64,000 bases of DNA from positions 114,721 through 178,720 of the forward strand of contig JBBHKE010003062.1 in NCBI GenBank assembly GCA_037447655.1, written 5' to 3'. Shown here one piece after another: positions 21,816 through 34,439 of the stretch. The position numbers and the translations under genes are program-made. How positions within the stretch are numbered: position 1 is the first letter of the stretch; the number at the start of each line of letters is the position of its first letter. Origin of the DNA: Zygnema cylindricum. Lineage: Eukaryota > Streptophyta > Zygnematophyceae > Zygnematales > Zygnemataceae. The notes under the pieces were generated by a model. That model saw only the letters and a program-made list of their open reading frames with translations. It was not told the DNA's origin and made no database searches.

Positions 21816-23930
21816 TGCATATATTCCTATTAACCTATTCAACATTCTGATTTTGTCTATCTCTATTTTCAGCATTTTGGAGGCCTCCTTTGAGTGTTAG
21901 AGTACCTAAACTTTTGTCTTTGAAGATCCTTTAACATTTAATTCCATCCTCCATCCGCCATGTTACCTTTTTTGGACATCTTTTCGGTTTATTGGAGTAT
22001 TGGATGGACTTTTTCCATACTCCCTTCCAAATTTCCCCAATATTCCGTTTTTTTCTACTCCACCAACCACGTTACTTTAAAAAATTATTATATCTTATCC
22101 CTAATTTTGGCATTTTAGAGGTCTTTTCGGTGTGTTGAAGTACTAGAAGTTTTGTCTTCGAAGATCCCCTTAACATTCCACTTTGACCTCTATCCACCAC
22201 TCTCTCATTTTAGAGATATTTTTTTCTTTTTATTGGAGCACCAGCTGGAAACGACTTCTCTTTTCTCTTCCACATTTGAAAAAGCTTCCATTTTTTTTTC
22301 TTTCTTTCTACCCACCACTATTACTTTATTCCTTTAGTTTGAGATTTTTTCATTCCCCCATTTTTTTGCATTTCGTCGAACATTATTTTTCTTTTTTCAT
22401 TTTTTCATACTTATAATTTTTACCAAAAAAATAAAATATTTTCATCTTGCTTTTATTGACCAAATTTTCTTTTCATTTTTTCTCTGTTGTTAACCTTCTT
22501 TTACCATCGTCTATTTTGCAAAAATCTTTTCAATCCTTTCATACTCTCACATCTTTACAATAATAGACACATGAACCCTTTCTTTCAATTTCTCTTTTCT
22601 TTTCTACTTTGTTTTTTTTTTTTATTAACTCCACTTTGCACTATACCTTGATACCTATAATGACTCTTACATTTCCTCTCTCAAAAAAACACTTTTCATT
22701 TCTTTTTCTAAATGTCGCAAGACCTTTCCCCCCCTTGTTACTATACATTCCAATCTATTGTCATTGCTAGATTTCCTTTCTTCCCAATTTCATTTTTTTT
22801 GAACTTTTATTTGACATTTTTTTTTGCTCATTTGTTCATAATTTTACTCCTCGTTCACTTTTCTCTCATTTCTCTTTTTTGACTGAAAGAGAATAACTAC
22901 AATACAATTCTAGTAACGCACTATTTTTTTTTGTTTTTTTCTATTTTTTTCTCTTACTTTTTTATGGTTTCATTTTTCACTCCTAGAAATGAGAGGGAGT
23001 ATTTACATGCATTTCTAGGTGTGAATTCGTGTTTTGCATTTCACTAAATTTTAGTATTGCTCTCGATTTTTTGTGACTTTCTTTTTGTATTCCACTAAAA
23101 TTCTCTTATTACCATCCACATTCTCATTTAGCCACTATAGAGGCCCTTATGTTTTGGAATCATTTTTCTATCACTTTTTTTTTTTCACATTGACTCATTT
23201 TACACTTCCTTTAACCCTTTTCAATCATCGTCTTTATGTTTGACACTTTAATTCTCCCATCTTCCCCAATATTGTTTTTTTTTTTTCACACCATTTTTTT
23301 TCTATTTTTCCATTTGTTTAAATGTAACTTTTGATGTTTTTTTTTACACAACTATTTTTTATCCCACATTTATAAACCACAAACTAAACACAAAAAACGA
23401 TCAAACCATTGGGCCATTTTGTTTTCCACATTTTTTTTCCTTTCGAATCATTTTCTCTCCTTCTTTCTCTTATTGATTCCCTCAACATCTTTTTTAACTC
23501 TTTTTTTATGTTTGTCATTATATTCATCAACATATGACCCTTGCTTTAACTTACTCATTTCTCGTTTTTCTATCAACATTATCTTTTTTTTTTGTTTTTC
23601 ACATCTTTTAACTCCATCGTTTCCATTTCCATCTTGTAATTCTTAAATTCCACCTATAATGTTTCCTCTACGAAAATTTTAAAAATACCTCTCCCCTCTC
23701 AATCATAGAGATTTTTTTTTGGACAAACTATTTTCACTTGGATTCTACAATGAACACTTTCCAAATTATCCCACTTCCTCATATTTTATCGTTGAAATTC
23801 TCTTATAGATCAAATTTCAATATTATGAAGAGATTTTTTTATTCAAGGCTCACTTTTTTGCCTTTAACCTTTTCCTACATATATCTTTTTCAATCATTTT
23901 CCCATTTTCACAACTATAATTGAGAGGGAG

Positions 23931-24618
23931 TGTTGAAGTACAATTTCAGATATGTAAATAGTGAGTTGTCATTTTCAAATGTGTAACTGTGCGTACGCTA
24001 TTTTGAATATTGTAGTGTCGTTTCACGTCTTTTTACGTCGGTCTATTTGTTCGTGTACGGATTACCCTTTGACTATCCGAGCACACTTTGTAATCATTGT
24101 ACTCATTTTTTCTTTTAGCTAAGTGAAACATTATTATCGTTAATTACGTCCGCGCACTTGTTTACGCATACGTCAAAATGTACCTTCACAATATTTATTG
24201 TAGATTAATGATTCTTTCATTTTAGATTCCTTGTACTAAATATTATTTTTGTCCTTTACTTTGTCGTCCACTGACTTTGTCATTGGCCGTCACTAGTTAT
24301 ACCTTTTTGTACTTTGCGGCTTCGATTCTTTTGTGGACGGCGTGTATCTAGTCCACTCTAAATTTAGAGTTAAGTTTAGTACTTAGCTTGTTCATTTCTG
24401 TACATTCAAATCCACCGATTATAATAAGAAGACTTTTTCTTTTCTGTGCTTCTCCTTTTGTATTCTTCTTCTGTGCTTCTCATTTTGTATTCTTCTTGTC
24501 TCCTTTTGTTTTATCTTTTGCTTCCTTATTTTTCTTTGTCATGGTTGCTCTCTCTTTCATCTTGGATATCTATTTCCAATATCTCTCTCTTTCGCCCACC
24601 ATGCCTTTACTTTCTACA
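23931..24618 (+). repeat. 3' LTR
   Basis: 688 bp, longer than the 5' LTR mainly because a segment of about 27 bp (CTGTGCTTCTC with TTTTGTATTCTTCTT) is tandemly duplicated near 24445-24500. Confidence 0.88.
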
Positions 24619-25439
24619 TGTATATATTTTTTTTTTGAACGTAATAAAAAAACGCAAAAAAATATACAAAAAAATTAAAATAAACAAAAAAAATCAATCA
24701 CAGTCAATCAATTCGAGTCCAATTCTAATTTTGACGAATGAAAGTGTGATGGTTTTTATAACATGACCAGTTTTTTTTATTAATTTTTTGAAAAAAAATA
24801 AAGTATTTAAAAAAAAACTTATAGATTATATTCTCGTTTCACATTTTTTTTAATTGCCTTTCTTTTATTTTATCTCTTTTTATTATTTATTATTTATCTA
24901 ATTTTTCATTTTTTAATATATTATGTTTTATTTATATTTGTATTTTTCGTTTGATTTTTTTTTTCACTTACATAATTTTTTTACTATTTTTTTTAATTTT
25001 TACTCCATTTTTATTTCATTTTTTCATTTACTTTAACGCAATAATAATGTGACTTTTTTAATGAACACATTTCGCCATTTCCAAATTTTAAATGTTTTGT
25101 TCTATTTTTTTAACTAAACGAAAAGGCAAGAAATAAAAATAAAAAAAGATATCACTTTCTTTTGACTTTTTTTATTCATTTTTCTTGTCATTTCATTCCT
25201 CAAATAAAAAAGAAAAAAAGAAAAATATTGGCATCTTTTTTCACTTTCTTCTTTTTTTTTATTGTCCTCTCACTTTTTAATTAATATTTCTCTTTCTTCC
25301 ACTTTGTTTTCCTTATTTATGACTTCTCTTACCTCTTTTGCTTCTTTCACTTTCTATTCTTTTAGAAAAACCTTCTTATTTTACCACCTCTCTTTTTTAA
25401 TCATAACAACATTATATAGCATGATAACATATGACATAT
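24619..25439. other. AT-rich flank, no gene
   Basis: Poly-A and poly-T tracts and T/C-rich DNA with no exon or RNA signature. Confidence 0.5.
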
Positions 25440-28400
25440 TTTACATAAATTTAATGAGGTGGAACTTTTTAAATTTTCAAAATTAAAACATTTTAAATTT
25501 CTTAAAGAATGCCTCTTGTTAAATTTTTTAATTCAAAAAAATAAAAATGAATGACAAATATTGTTAGTTACTAACTATTTTTGTTTTTCATTTTTTTATG
25601 TAAAATAAAGTAAATCTTCAATAATTTTTTTTAATGATGATGTTTCGCATTTACAGATATGCTTAACATTTACAAAAATAACTATACATATCATTGACAA
25701 AAAATACTATTTTTCTTTTTAGAATACATTAAAAAAAAAACATTTTTTTTTTAATATTGTTTTCTTTATTTTTTTATTATTTTTACTGCTTAACTTTTTT
25801 TTTTCCTTATTTTTTTTTTTTTTTTTTCTTCATTTTTTTTTCCTTTATTTCTTTATTTTTTCTAATAGTGTTTTTTTATCTTTTTTGTTTTTTTTTTTTC
25901 TCTATTTAAAAGATAAAAAGAACGCTATGAAAAAAAAATAAAAAATTAAGAAAAAATTAAAAAACATAAAATAAAGTAAAAATAAAAACATAAAATAAAA
26001 AAAAAAGAGATAAAGAATAAAAATAAAGAAAATGTTTTTTTGCTTTTTTTTTATTTTTACCGTTTAAAGTAAAAATAAAAATAAAAAATAAAAAAAACAA
26101 AAAATAAAATTAAATAAAAAGATAAAAAAAACGCCACTAGAAAAAATAAAACAAATTATTAAAAAAATAAAAAAGTAAAGCAAAAAAAAACGTTTAAAAA
26201 AACGGAAATTAGAAAAAAAAAAAAAAAACATAAACAAAAGAGTAAAGTAATGTAAAAAAAAAAAAAATGAAAAAAAAAATAAAAAAAAATAAAGAAAACA
26301 TTTTTTTTGCTTTTTTTATATTTTTTCTATTAAAAGAATTTTTTTTTATAATAGCGTTTACTTTATCGTTTTCTAAAATAAAAAAATAAAGCTAAAAAAA
26401 ACATTTTCTTTATTTTTTTCCTTTATTTCGTTTTTTCTTTATTTTTTATTTTCATTTTTACTTTACTTTTTTTTTTTAGCTTATTTTTTTTTTCTAATAG
26501 CGTTTTTTTTATCGTTTTTTTTTTTTTTTAAAATGAAAGTAAGGTTAAAAAAAAAAACAAAAAAAATAAGAATAAAAAAGAATACAAAAAACGATAAAAA
26601 AAACAGTATTAGAGAAAATAAGTAAATAAAGAAAAAAAAAGTAATTGCTATTTTTTTTAATGCGTTTTAAAAAGAAAAATAATAACTTTTGTCAATGATT
26701 TGTTAAGTTATTTTTGTAAATGTTAAGCATTATCATTATCATCATTAAAATTATTTATATTTATCTAAAAACTAAATTTTACTGAAGACTTACGAATGAA
26801 AAGCAAAAGTAATAATTAACTAATAATATTTTTCATTAATTTTTATTTTTTTCATACATTGTAATTAAATAATTTAACGAAGGGTCTCGAAAGTGCTCAT
26901 GACAATTACTTTTTGAGGGCAAGGGACAACAGTATCCCCAAAGTTGTCAACAACTTAAGTTTTACCGCTACATTTACTTATAATGTTTCAACAAAACACG
27001 AGGCGCAACAAATTAAATGAAACAAGAAACTTTTTCACCTAGAAATCTGAAAGCCAGTTGTGCTACATCACTAATCATCATGAATGTCACATAACACGCT
27101 AACCCAATATTACTACATCTGTTGCGCCTGCAAAAAAGAAACGTGCAAAAGAGAGACCATTAATATTATTGTTTCTTAAAGATTTCACCACACTTTGTTG
27201 CTCTATAAATAAAAAAAAAAAGTTAATCATGTCATTTTGTTGCAACAATAAGAAAATACTGCCAACAACATCATGACATTATGGAAAAGAAAAAGACTAT
27301 AAGATATGTCTTAACAATTTGTACTTCGTTGTCTTAAATTTGTACCTCACTGTCTTTCTTCCTTGCCAACAAAAGAAATAGCATGGGAAGAGATAGCATG
27401 AAGGTAAAAGGGTGTTTCCTCGCCAATAAAAGAAATAACATAAAGAGAGATAAGATGAGGGTAAAATGATAGCATGAGAAAGGATAGCATGAGAGTAAAA
27501 ATGTGTTTCCTCGCAAATAAAAAAAATAGCATGAGGAAAGATAGCATGAGGGTGAAAGGGTGTTAGAGTTTCTTGTTGGGTGGGAAATGACAGCATAGAT
27601 AGAGAAAGTGATAAGCTAAGATGAAAATAAATAATAAAATAAATCAAAAAAATGAAGACAAAAAAAATCAAAAAAAAAAAATAAAGGAAACACTTTTTCT
27701 TGATTTTTTTTTGTATTATTCAATTTAAAATAAAAAATAAAAAAATTTAAGAAAAAAAAGGTAAAAAAACGATAATAAACGATTTTTATTTTATTTTTTT
27801 ATGTTTTTTTTAATAGTGTTTTTTTAATTGTTGTTTTTTTCTTTATTGTTAATTTTCCTTATTTTTTATTTTTATTTTTATTTTAAATAGAAAAACTTTA
27901 ATAAATAAAACAAAAAAAAGTAAAGTAAAGTAAAGTAAAAACATAAATATAAATTAAAAAAAAAAAAAAAAAAAAAACGATAAAAAAAATACTAATAGAA
28001 AAAAAAAACAAAACAAAAATAAAAAAAAAATAAAAAAATAAAGAAAAAAAAATTAAAGAAAAAAATAAAGAAAAAAATGAAAAAAACCTACTAGAAAAAA
28101 TAAATAAATAAAGCAAAAAAAGAAAAAACTTTTGTCAATGATATGTTAAGGTATTTTTGTAAATGTTAGTATCATCATTTATTTTTATTAAAAATTTGTA
28201 TATTTATCCAAAAATTAAATTTTATTGAAGACTTACTTCATTTTAAATTAAAATGAATGAAAAACAAAACTAGTAACGAACTAATAATATTTGTTATTAA
28301 TTTTTATTTTTTTTATATATTGCAATTAAAGTATTCAACGATGTGTTTCTTATAACAAAGTTAACATCATTAACTTAACAAATTAATTTTGAAAATTTAA

Positions 28401-28450
28401 AAAATAACATCGTTAACTTCACATATTAATTTTGAAAAATTAAAAAATTA
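25440..28450. mobile_element. AT-only block with inverted terminal copies (putative element)
   Basis: About 25440-25715, read on the minus strand, matches 28125-28430 on the plus strand (ACTTTTGTCAATGATATGTTA-like, TTTTTGTAAATGTTA, ATTGAAGACTTAC, TAATATTTGTTATTAATTTT), so the block has inverted ends of roughly 300 bp. A third copy lies inside at 26685-26880 in plus orientation. Between the copies are long A- and T-runs with a recurring TCTAATAGCGTTTTTTTATCG-like motif in both orientations. A unique 26880-27340 segment suggests two nested units rather than one. No coding capacity and no defined target duplication. Confidence 0.5.
27346..27560. repeat. imperfect tandem repeat of about 66 bp
   Basis: Three degenerate units containing GTGTTTCCTCGCCAATAAAA, AAATAGCATGAG and GATAGCATGAGGGTAAAA. 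Antisense frames over it (27297-27671) repeat the same residues and are not a gene. Confidence 0.75.
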
Positions 28451-28473
28451 TATTTTAATAAAGTTGTGTAAAG

Positions 28474-28625
28474 TTGTTTGTTTGTTTGTCTGTTTGTCTG
28501 TTTGTTTGTTTGTTTGTTTGTTTGTTTGTTTGTTTGTTTGTTTGTTTGTTTGTTTGTTTGTTTGTTTGTTTGCTTGTTTGTTTGTTTGTTTGTTTGTTTC
28601 TTTATTTGTTTCTTTATTTGTTTCT
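28474..28625. repeat. TTTG tetranucleotide microsatellite
   Basis: More than 30 TTTG units with occasional C substitutions, followed by TTTA/T-rich decay to about 28740. The Cys/Leu/Phe/Val open frames across it are artefacts. Confidence 0.95.
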
Positions 28626-28739
28626 TTGTTTTTTTTATTTTTTTTTTATTTGTTTATTTATTTATTTTTTTTTTTTTTTGTTTATTTTTTTATTTTTTAA
28701 TTTTTTTTTTTTTTTATTTATTTTTTTATTCTACCTTTG

Positions 28740-30888
28740 TTTTTTCTTTTTTGTACTAATAAGATTTCATTTAAGTTTGAAAGTGACTTCTTTGTAATAT
28801 TTCTAAAAGAAGTGTTGTAATCTCATAACCTTTATTAGCCATTAAAAATAAACTCTTTTTCATGCAACGATTAACATTCAAAATTGTGAAGACACACAAA
28901 TTAAACAAATATTATGAGAATATTATAAAATTCCCCTCTTTATCTCTTCTAAAAATAACAATTAACATCAAAGAACTCAAAAACATTCTAAAAGTCTCCT
29001 TCACTTCTTTTCTCCCTCTCTCTCTTTCTGTCTATCACTCTCAGTTTTTCTCCCTTTTCTTTTATCTGTCTTTCTCCCCCCTATATTAAAAGAGACAACT
29101 GAAAAAAAAACATCTCAAGAAGTTATTTAAATAAAACAAAATAACCCTCTCCCTAAAAAAAAAAAACTTCATAAAACTATTTACACTCTAAAAGACTTTC
29201 TAAAACACTAAAAAAAATTCGTAAAAAAATCTTAACTTCCCATATTATTTTTTTGTCTTTGACTTTCAACTTTTTTGACTTTTTTGACTGTTTCACTTTT
29301 TTCACTTTTTTTCAACTAATTTTCAGCTATTTTGAAACTATTTTTCACATCTGTTCGACCTTTTATAATTTATTTTCACGTGTTATTTTTTCATATTTCC
29401 TTCATCATCCAAAACTTCGGGGAAAAAAGGTCCTCCTCAAGTCCTCTCAAAACCTTTTCCTCATAAAACAGTTTATTCCCTTGACAAACTTTTGTCTTTT
29501 TCCAAATTTCCATGATTGACAATATTTTGTTTTTATTTTTTGAATCGTAAACGTTCAATTTCTTCTTTCAAATCTGTTTATTCCCTGCAATTATAGACAT
29601 TCTGTTATTTTTTTCATAAATTTATTTTTTATAAGTTAAATTGCCATTTTTGCAGTTTTTTTTTACATGTTTTTTTAAGGACTAAGAAAGAGAGAGAGAG
29701 GGTCGTTTATTAGTATTTGTATAGTTTTATTTTCATTCTCCGCCATTTTTGTTAAAACGTGAAAGTGATCTGTTTATTGTAATAAAATTTAAAAATAAAT
29801 TTAAAATTTTAATAAATTCTCAAAGAAAACTTTTTTAAAAATAACAAAAAATTATTTGCACTGCCCACTTTTAAGCACATTCAAACTACATTAACATATA
29901 TAAAAAAAAATCAACACCTTCAAAATATTTAGAGCTAAAAAAATTAACAGAAACAAAATTAGTAATTAATTTTGAATTTAAAAAAATTAACAGAAACAAA
30001 ATTAGTAATTTATTTTGAATTTTTGATGTAACTCAAACTATATACGAAGAGACAATATTGATGAAACTAAATCTTTTTCAAACTAGCAGAAACAAAAAGA
30101 TGAAATTTGGACATAACAAAAATTTAAACAAAAAATACCCACACGTTTAGACATAAAATACCCACACTCATTCATTTTGCTTGTCTTTACTTTTTTTTTA
30201 CTTAGAGGAAGAGAAAAATAGTGGAAAGAACATTCTGTATGCTATTTGTGATAGAATAGAAGGTCGAGAGGAAAAGAGAGTGAAGGGTTCTCTAGAGGAA
30301 GTGAGAGTCGAAAAGGCATTGAACGACAAAATGGTGGCAAGAGAGGAAAATAAATAGAGTAAGAAAGATGTGGTAAGTGAAAAAGTGGCGGAAGAGGAAG
30401 ACAGAGTAGAATAAAAGATGGCGAGAGAGGAAGATAGAGTGGAGTCAAGAGAGGTGGTAAGTGAAGAGCGAGAGAACAAAAGAGAGGAGGAGAAAGTAGA
30501 ATAAGAGGACAAGATACAGGTGGTAAATGAAGAGCGAGGGAACAAGAGAGAGGAGGAGAAAGTGGAATAAGAAGACGAGACAAATGAGTTTTTCGAATAT
30601 TTGGTTACTTTATGAAGTTTTTTACTTTTTTTTAATTTATTTTTTGCATTTTTTTATTATTCAATTGAAAAATAAATTGTTAAATTTTGTTTTTTTTGTT
30701 GTAAGGTCATTTTTGTTTTTTTCAGATTTTTATCCGCCAAAAACCAATTAGATTTTTATTTTTTGTGAAAAGTTTTTTTTTTTTTTTTAATAATTTGAAA
30801 ATATCCAATGAAAATAATCATATTTTATTAGTTTTTTATCATTTTATCCATATATTTCATTTAATTTTAAATATATACGCTGTCGAGA
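28740..30888. other. low-complexity intergenic DNA, no gene
   Basis: A/T-rich with C/T-rich patches near 29000-29070 and a purine-rich (GA) stretch at 30200-30590. The Ser/Leu-rich minus-strand frames there are compositional. A direct repeat of about 50 bp (AAAAAAATTAACAGAAACAA) lies near 29937-30020. Confidence 0.5.
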
Positions 30889-31222
30889 TTTTACAAGAGG
30901 CCATGTGATCGAGAAATTACGCGCAGTTTAAGGAAAACACCTTCTATACGAAAGCCAGCGCTTATTTAATCAACGTTAGCGAAGATAAAACATGACACTA
31001 CAAAATAAGACTCGCAGTAAACCAAGAACAGGGAAAAATTGCGGAGAGAATCATTCAAGAGATCATCACATTAATTTCAACGTGAGCACGAAATATTTGC
31101 ATGGGAGGCGACGTAAGTCCTACGCCACTTTGTATCACACCAGAAGACAATCTAACTTGGACCCACGTAACCCAATCAACGGTCGCATCGACTATTTGAC
31201 ATTTATCAAAATCTCGACAACT
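30889..31222. repeat. segment bounded by an 11-bp inverted repeat
   Basis: GTCGAGATTTT near 30892 and AAAATCTCGAC near 31208 enclose about 330 bp of more balanced composition than the surrounding AT-rich DNA. It may be a small TIR element or a relic; no target duplication was found. Confidence 0.3.
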
Positions 31223-32739
31223 TGACTTACCGCATCTTTACAAGTAAAACATTGCTTACCCAAAATCCTGACGCCACTAAATTAACCTTCACCGCCTACA
31301 TACACGCATTTCATCTTATCGATCTATTCAACCGCATATACCTAACAATGACTCCCGATTCATTCTCACACGTATACTTTCTCACGTAACTTCTCGTAAC
31401 TTATCTCTCACGTAACTTTGACCATGTTTGACTTTCTGGTCCTTCGCTGAAAATGGACGCAGAAATCTTAACAATATGTACCTATAAATATGTACCTATA
31501 AATATTTATATTTATGTATGTACATAGAAAAAAAAAATCCAAATTTTAGCTTTTATTAGTTATATGTGATATGTTAGTAATTTAACATTGTGGGATTTAT
31601 TTTTCTTTTTAGTATGTAAGCAAAAGAAAAAGTTGTTGACAAAAACGACAATTTAGAGAATTTGACAAAGATCGTGTAAATAGTTTTATACTAAGATAAT
31701 TGTTTTTTAGATCAAAAAATATGCAACAATCTCAAATACTATGTAAAAATTGTAATAAAATGTGCAAAAATTTGTAAAAATGTAATAATTTTTGGCAATA
31801 GTATCTGAAGTGTTCGTTTTTTAGTCTAAAACCAAAAAAATAAAATAAAAAAACCATAGAAAGAAAGAAATAAAATTGGAATCTTTGTATTATATTTGTT
31901 GTTGGTTTTTTTTTTATGGTGAAAAATACCATAGTTTTTAGCCTTTTTTTTGAACGAATTAAAGTTTTTTGATTTTGGAAAAAAAAAAGAATTAAAAGAA
32001 AATGGAAAAAAAACACAGGTAAAAAAATATCAATGAAAAAACATAAAATACAAATGAAAAAATGCCAATTATTTCTTAATGGTATTTATAATCCATACAA
32101 GTGCAATAATTTTTTACTGGTCTTTTAAAATCCGTTATTTTCCAGTGGTCCTTTAAAATCCAAGATTCCAACAAATAAAGAAATAGAATAAAAAGACAAT
32201 ACATTTTTCTATGTTTATTTTGTGGTATTTTAAATTTTGCTTTTGTTAAAACCATATTTTTTTTTTCATTTTTAATATATTTTTTTTTAATTTGCGTTTC
32301 GATTAGAATACGTTTACCCATTTTTAAATCGTCAAAATTTTTGAAATTACGAAATCATGCTCATTTGTGACATCATCAGTATCAAAGTTTTTTGGTATGG
32401 CTTCCCTAGTTTTTTTTTATCTTTGATTACTCGTACTGCAATGAAAATACAACTAAGGTGTTAAAAAAAAATGTTTCATTTGATACCAGTATTGTCGTAC
32501 TTCATAAAAAAAAAAAGGAAGTGAGAAGATGAAGGAAAGACGATAACTACATAGACTTTTGCAAAAAACCCATCAATAAGAGTGGAGGTAAGATACCCTT
32601 ACATATTTTTTATATACATATGCGTGACGAGCGAGGAAAAAATAGTGTGTACTCTCGCTCGTATAATTTTTTTCAACAATGTGTGACGCGTGCGACAACG
32701 TTTTCATCGATCGACCGTTACTTTTAATATAATCTATTC
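31223..32739. other. AT-rich intergenic DNA, no gene
   Basis: No exon seen. Short tandem TGTACCTATAAATA copies at about 31477-31505 and TTTTAAAATCC-type repeats near 32125-32165. Confidence 0.5.
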
Positions 32740-32890
32740 GCGAGTCGTTTTCAATAGAAGTTTGAAGATGATTTGGAATGACGTGACGTGGTAGTGGGTC
32801 GAAAAGGTAACAACGTGAAATCAGAGTACATTCTAAGTTTCTATATGACTCAAAATGTACTTTGGTTTTTTTGCACATTTTTAGTATGGC
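32740..32890. mobile_element. small relic of family B
   Basis: TTTGAAGATGAT, GTGGGTCGAAAAGG, AACAACGTG and AGTACATTCTAAG occur in the same order as near one end of the family B elements (compare 3345-3400). Boundaries not resolvable. Confidence 0.45.
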
Positions 32891-33155
32891 GGAAGATTTA
32901 TCATTGCTGGATCAATTTCGGAGATAGATGACAAAGAAAAACCTTTACTTTAACACATGAACACACAAATATCCCCTTTAAAGGAGTTCGTACCAAACAA
33001 AAAGGTATGTTTTTTTCTTTTTTGCGGGCTTAAGGTGCGACCGTCCGATCGGGAAAGGTGGGACGTTATCGGCTGCCTATTTTCAACACTGTGATAAATT
33101 TTAGTAGGAGCGTTAAATTGTCAATAAAATACGATCAACCTTAGAGAACCGCGTA

Positions 33156-33389
33156 CACCGCCCATCTTTATCAGAAAAACATTTTTAGGGCTTAAACATT
33201 TTTGAAGCAGTCAAAAGGGTTTAACAGTATGATGGACCGTTAGATTTTTTCTTCTAAGGCAAGCAATCGAAATGTGACGGTCTTACCCTTCGATTGAGCC
33301 GTCACAATTGAAAATCAGAGATATAGGTGACGAGAAAAATAGCTTTTGACTGCTCGCAAAATGCTTAACTTGAGTAACGATAAGTCGTG
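33156..33389. mobile_element. TA-flanked hairpin MITE (family C)
   Basis: Starts CACCGCCCATCTTTATCAG after TA (33154-33155) and ends ...TAACGATAAGTCGTG before TA (33390-33391), 234 bp. The interior is an inverted repeat, with GCAGTCAAAAGG against AGCTTTTGACTGC and a CGAAATGTGACGG/CCGTCACAATTG centre. Confidence 0.75.
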
Positions 33390-33524
33390 TAGTCATTACA
33401 AAGGAACTTTGTCTACAGTAGAGAGCACAAACGTACACTTTTGGGCGACTGTGGAACACGTGTCACATTTTAACTTGAAGGATTTAAAAGATTAAGTGAA
33501 GTAGAACTCAGTACCGATCAGGTA

Positions 33525-33568
33525 CACGACTAATTGTTATTAGTGTTATAGTTTTTATTTTCAAGTAA
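33525..33568. mobile_element. truncated family A/C left terminus
   Basis: CACGACTAATTGTTATTAGTG after TA is a family terminus with no matching right end. The LINE fragment begins immediately afterwards, so the MITE was probably broken by or together with that fragment. Confidence 0.55.
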
Positions 33569-34385
33569 TGTTGCGCATGATTCGGTTCACGATGCCATTG
33601 CTGCATTTGGCACCAAACATGCTACAATGTGAAACGCGAGGTTTCTCATATACTCCCTCCGCACTCCCATTTTAGTGGTCTTCAAAGTCTTTGGGTTGAC
33701 TTGTTTTTTCTCTATGGGGCTAGGAGGACTCTGGGTGATGCAGTCCTCACGAATTCGACTAGGACCCACGTTTCTTCTCGAGCGACATTATACACGGGCG
33801 TTACGGCTCAAGACGCAGCGACTTTTAAGGAAAGAGATTGCGCTCACCTAGACCCTGCGGACCACTTTGTGCCATTTGCAGCATAAATTTTCGGTTCTTT
33901 AAACTGTGCCAAAAAAGCATTTGAAACCTACATGTGAAACCAGGGGTCTAAGGAGTCCTCCCTCAAGCCTTCTCGTTCTTTTTACCGTCAACGTGTATCA
34001 GTGGCTCTTCAACGAGCGCCAGCCGTGGCCCTTCTACGACGAAGCACGTTGGTAAATAATAGGAGGGGCCTCCCAAATTTTCCACCAACGGTCCACATCC
34101 ACGATCTTCGGGGGTGTGCGCTCTAGTTTGTTAGAGCTGTGTGGTGTCATATACTGTACGTTTTTCCTCTCTGTATAGTTATCATTGGTATATATTCTAG
34201 TTAGATTTGGGTTCTTCACTTGTTATATTTGCCTTAGTCTCCTTTGGCTTTTGTGGTATTCAAGTGTACTTCTTTTTTTTTGGAACCCCTTTGTACCTTA
34301 ATGGTTTTTTCCATCGCACTTTTTAAAATTAAGATTATGTGTCCATCGCACTTTTTAATAAAGTCGGCTGATTTCCATTAATAGT
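33569..34385 (+). mobile_element. LINE fragment: RLE-like domain, tail and 3' UTR
   Basis: Frames around 33629-33886 read G-A-R-R-T-L-G-D-A-V-L-T-N-S-T and A-Q-D-A-A-T-F-K-E-R-D with D-P-A-D-H-F-V-P-F, homologous in order to the endonuclease-like end of the copy at 1-2110. The tail S-F-Y-R-Q-R-V-S-V-A-L-Q-R-A follows at about 33985-34030. The 3' UTR ends near 34385 (CATCGCACTTTTTAATAAAG). Stops and frameshifts throughout. Confidence 0.7.
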
Positions 34386-34439
34386 AAGGTACTAGGCTCT
34401 CCAAAAGTGTTTATAAACACCGAGGAAGGGAGAAGGGAA

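Larger units (their letters stand above)
20614..24618 (+). mobile_element. non-coding LTR retrotransposon (LARD/TRIM-like)
   Basis: Two directly repeated, highly similar terminal sequences (20614-21273 and 23931-24618) both start TGTTGAAGT and end CTACA, so they carry TG...CA termini. A purine tract GAGAGGGAG directly precedes the 3' LTR, as expected of a polypurine tract. The 2.66-kb interior has no gag, protease, RT or integrase frame and is T/C-rich on the plus strand. It holds a degenerate repeat and a TA/CA microsatellite. The primer-binding site next to the 5' LTR (GGTTGTGGGCCACACC) matches no tRNA I can name. The target duplication is obscured by flanking TA repeats. It would need proteins from another element to move. 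Confidence 0.88.

Noticed and set aside
28474-28625. Possible CRISPR-like array among the tandem repeats
   Set aside because: Simple microsatellite with no unique spacers, in a eukaryotic context.
28464-28797. Overlapping Cys/Leu/Phe/Val frames in three frames
   Set aside because: Pure TTTG microsatellite; all frames are open because the period is four.
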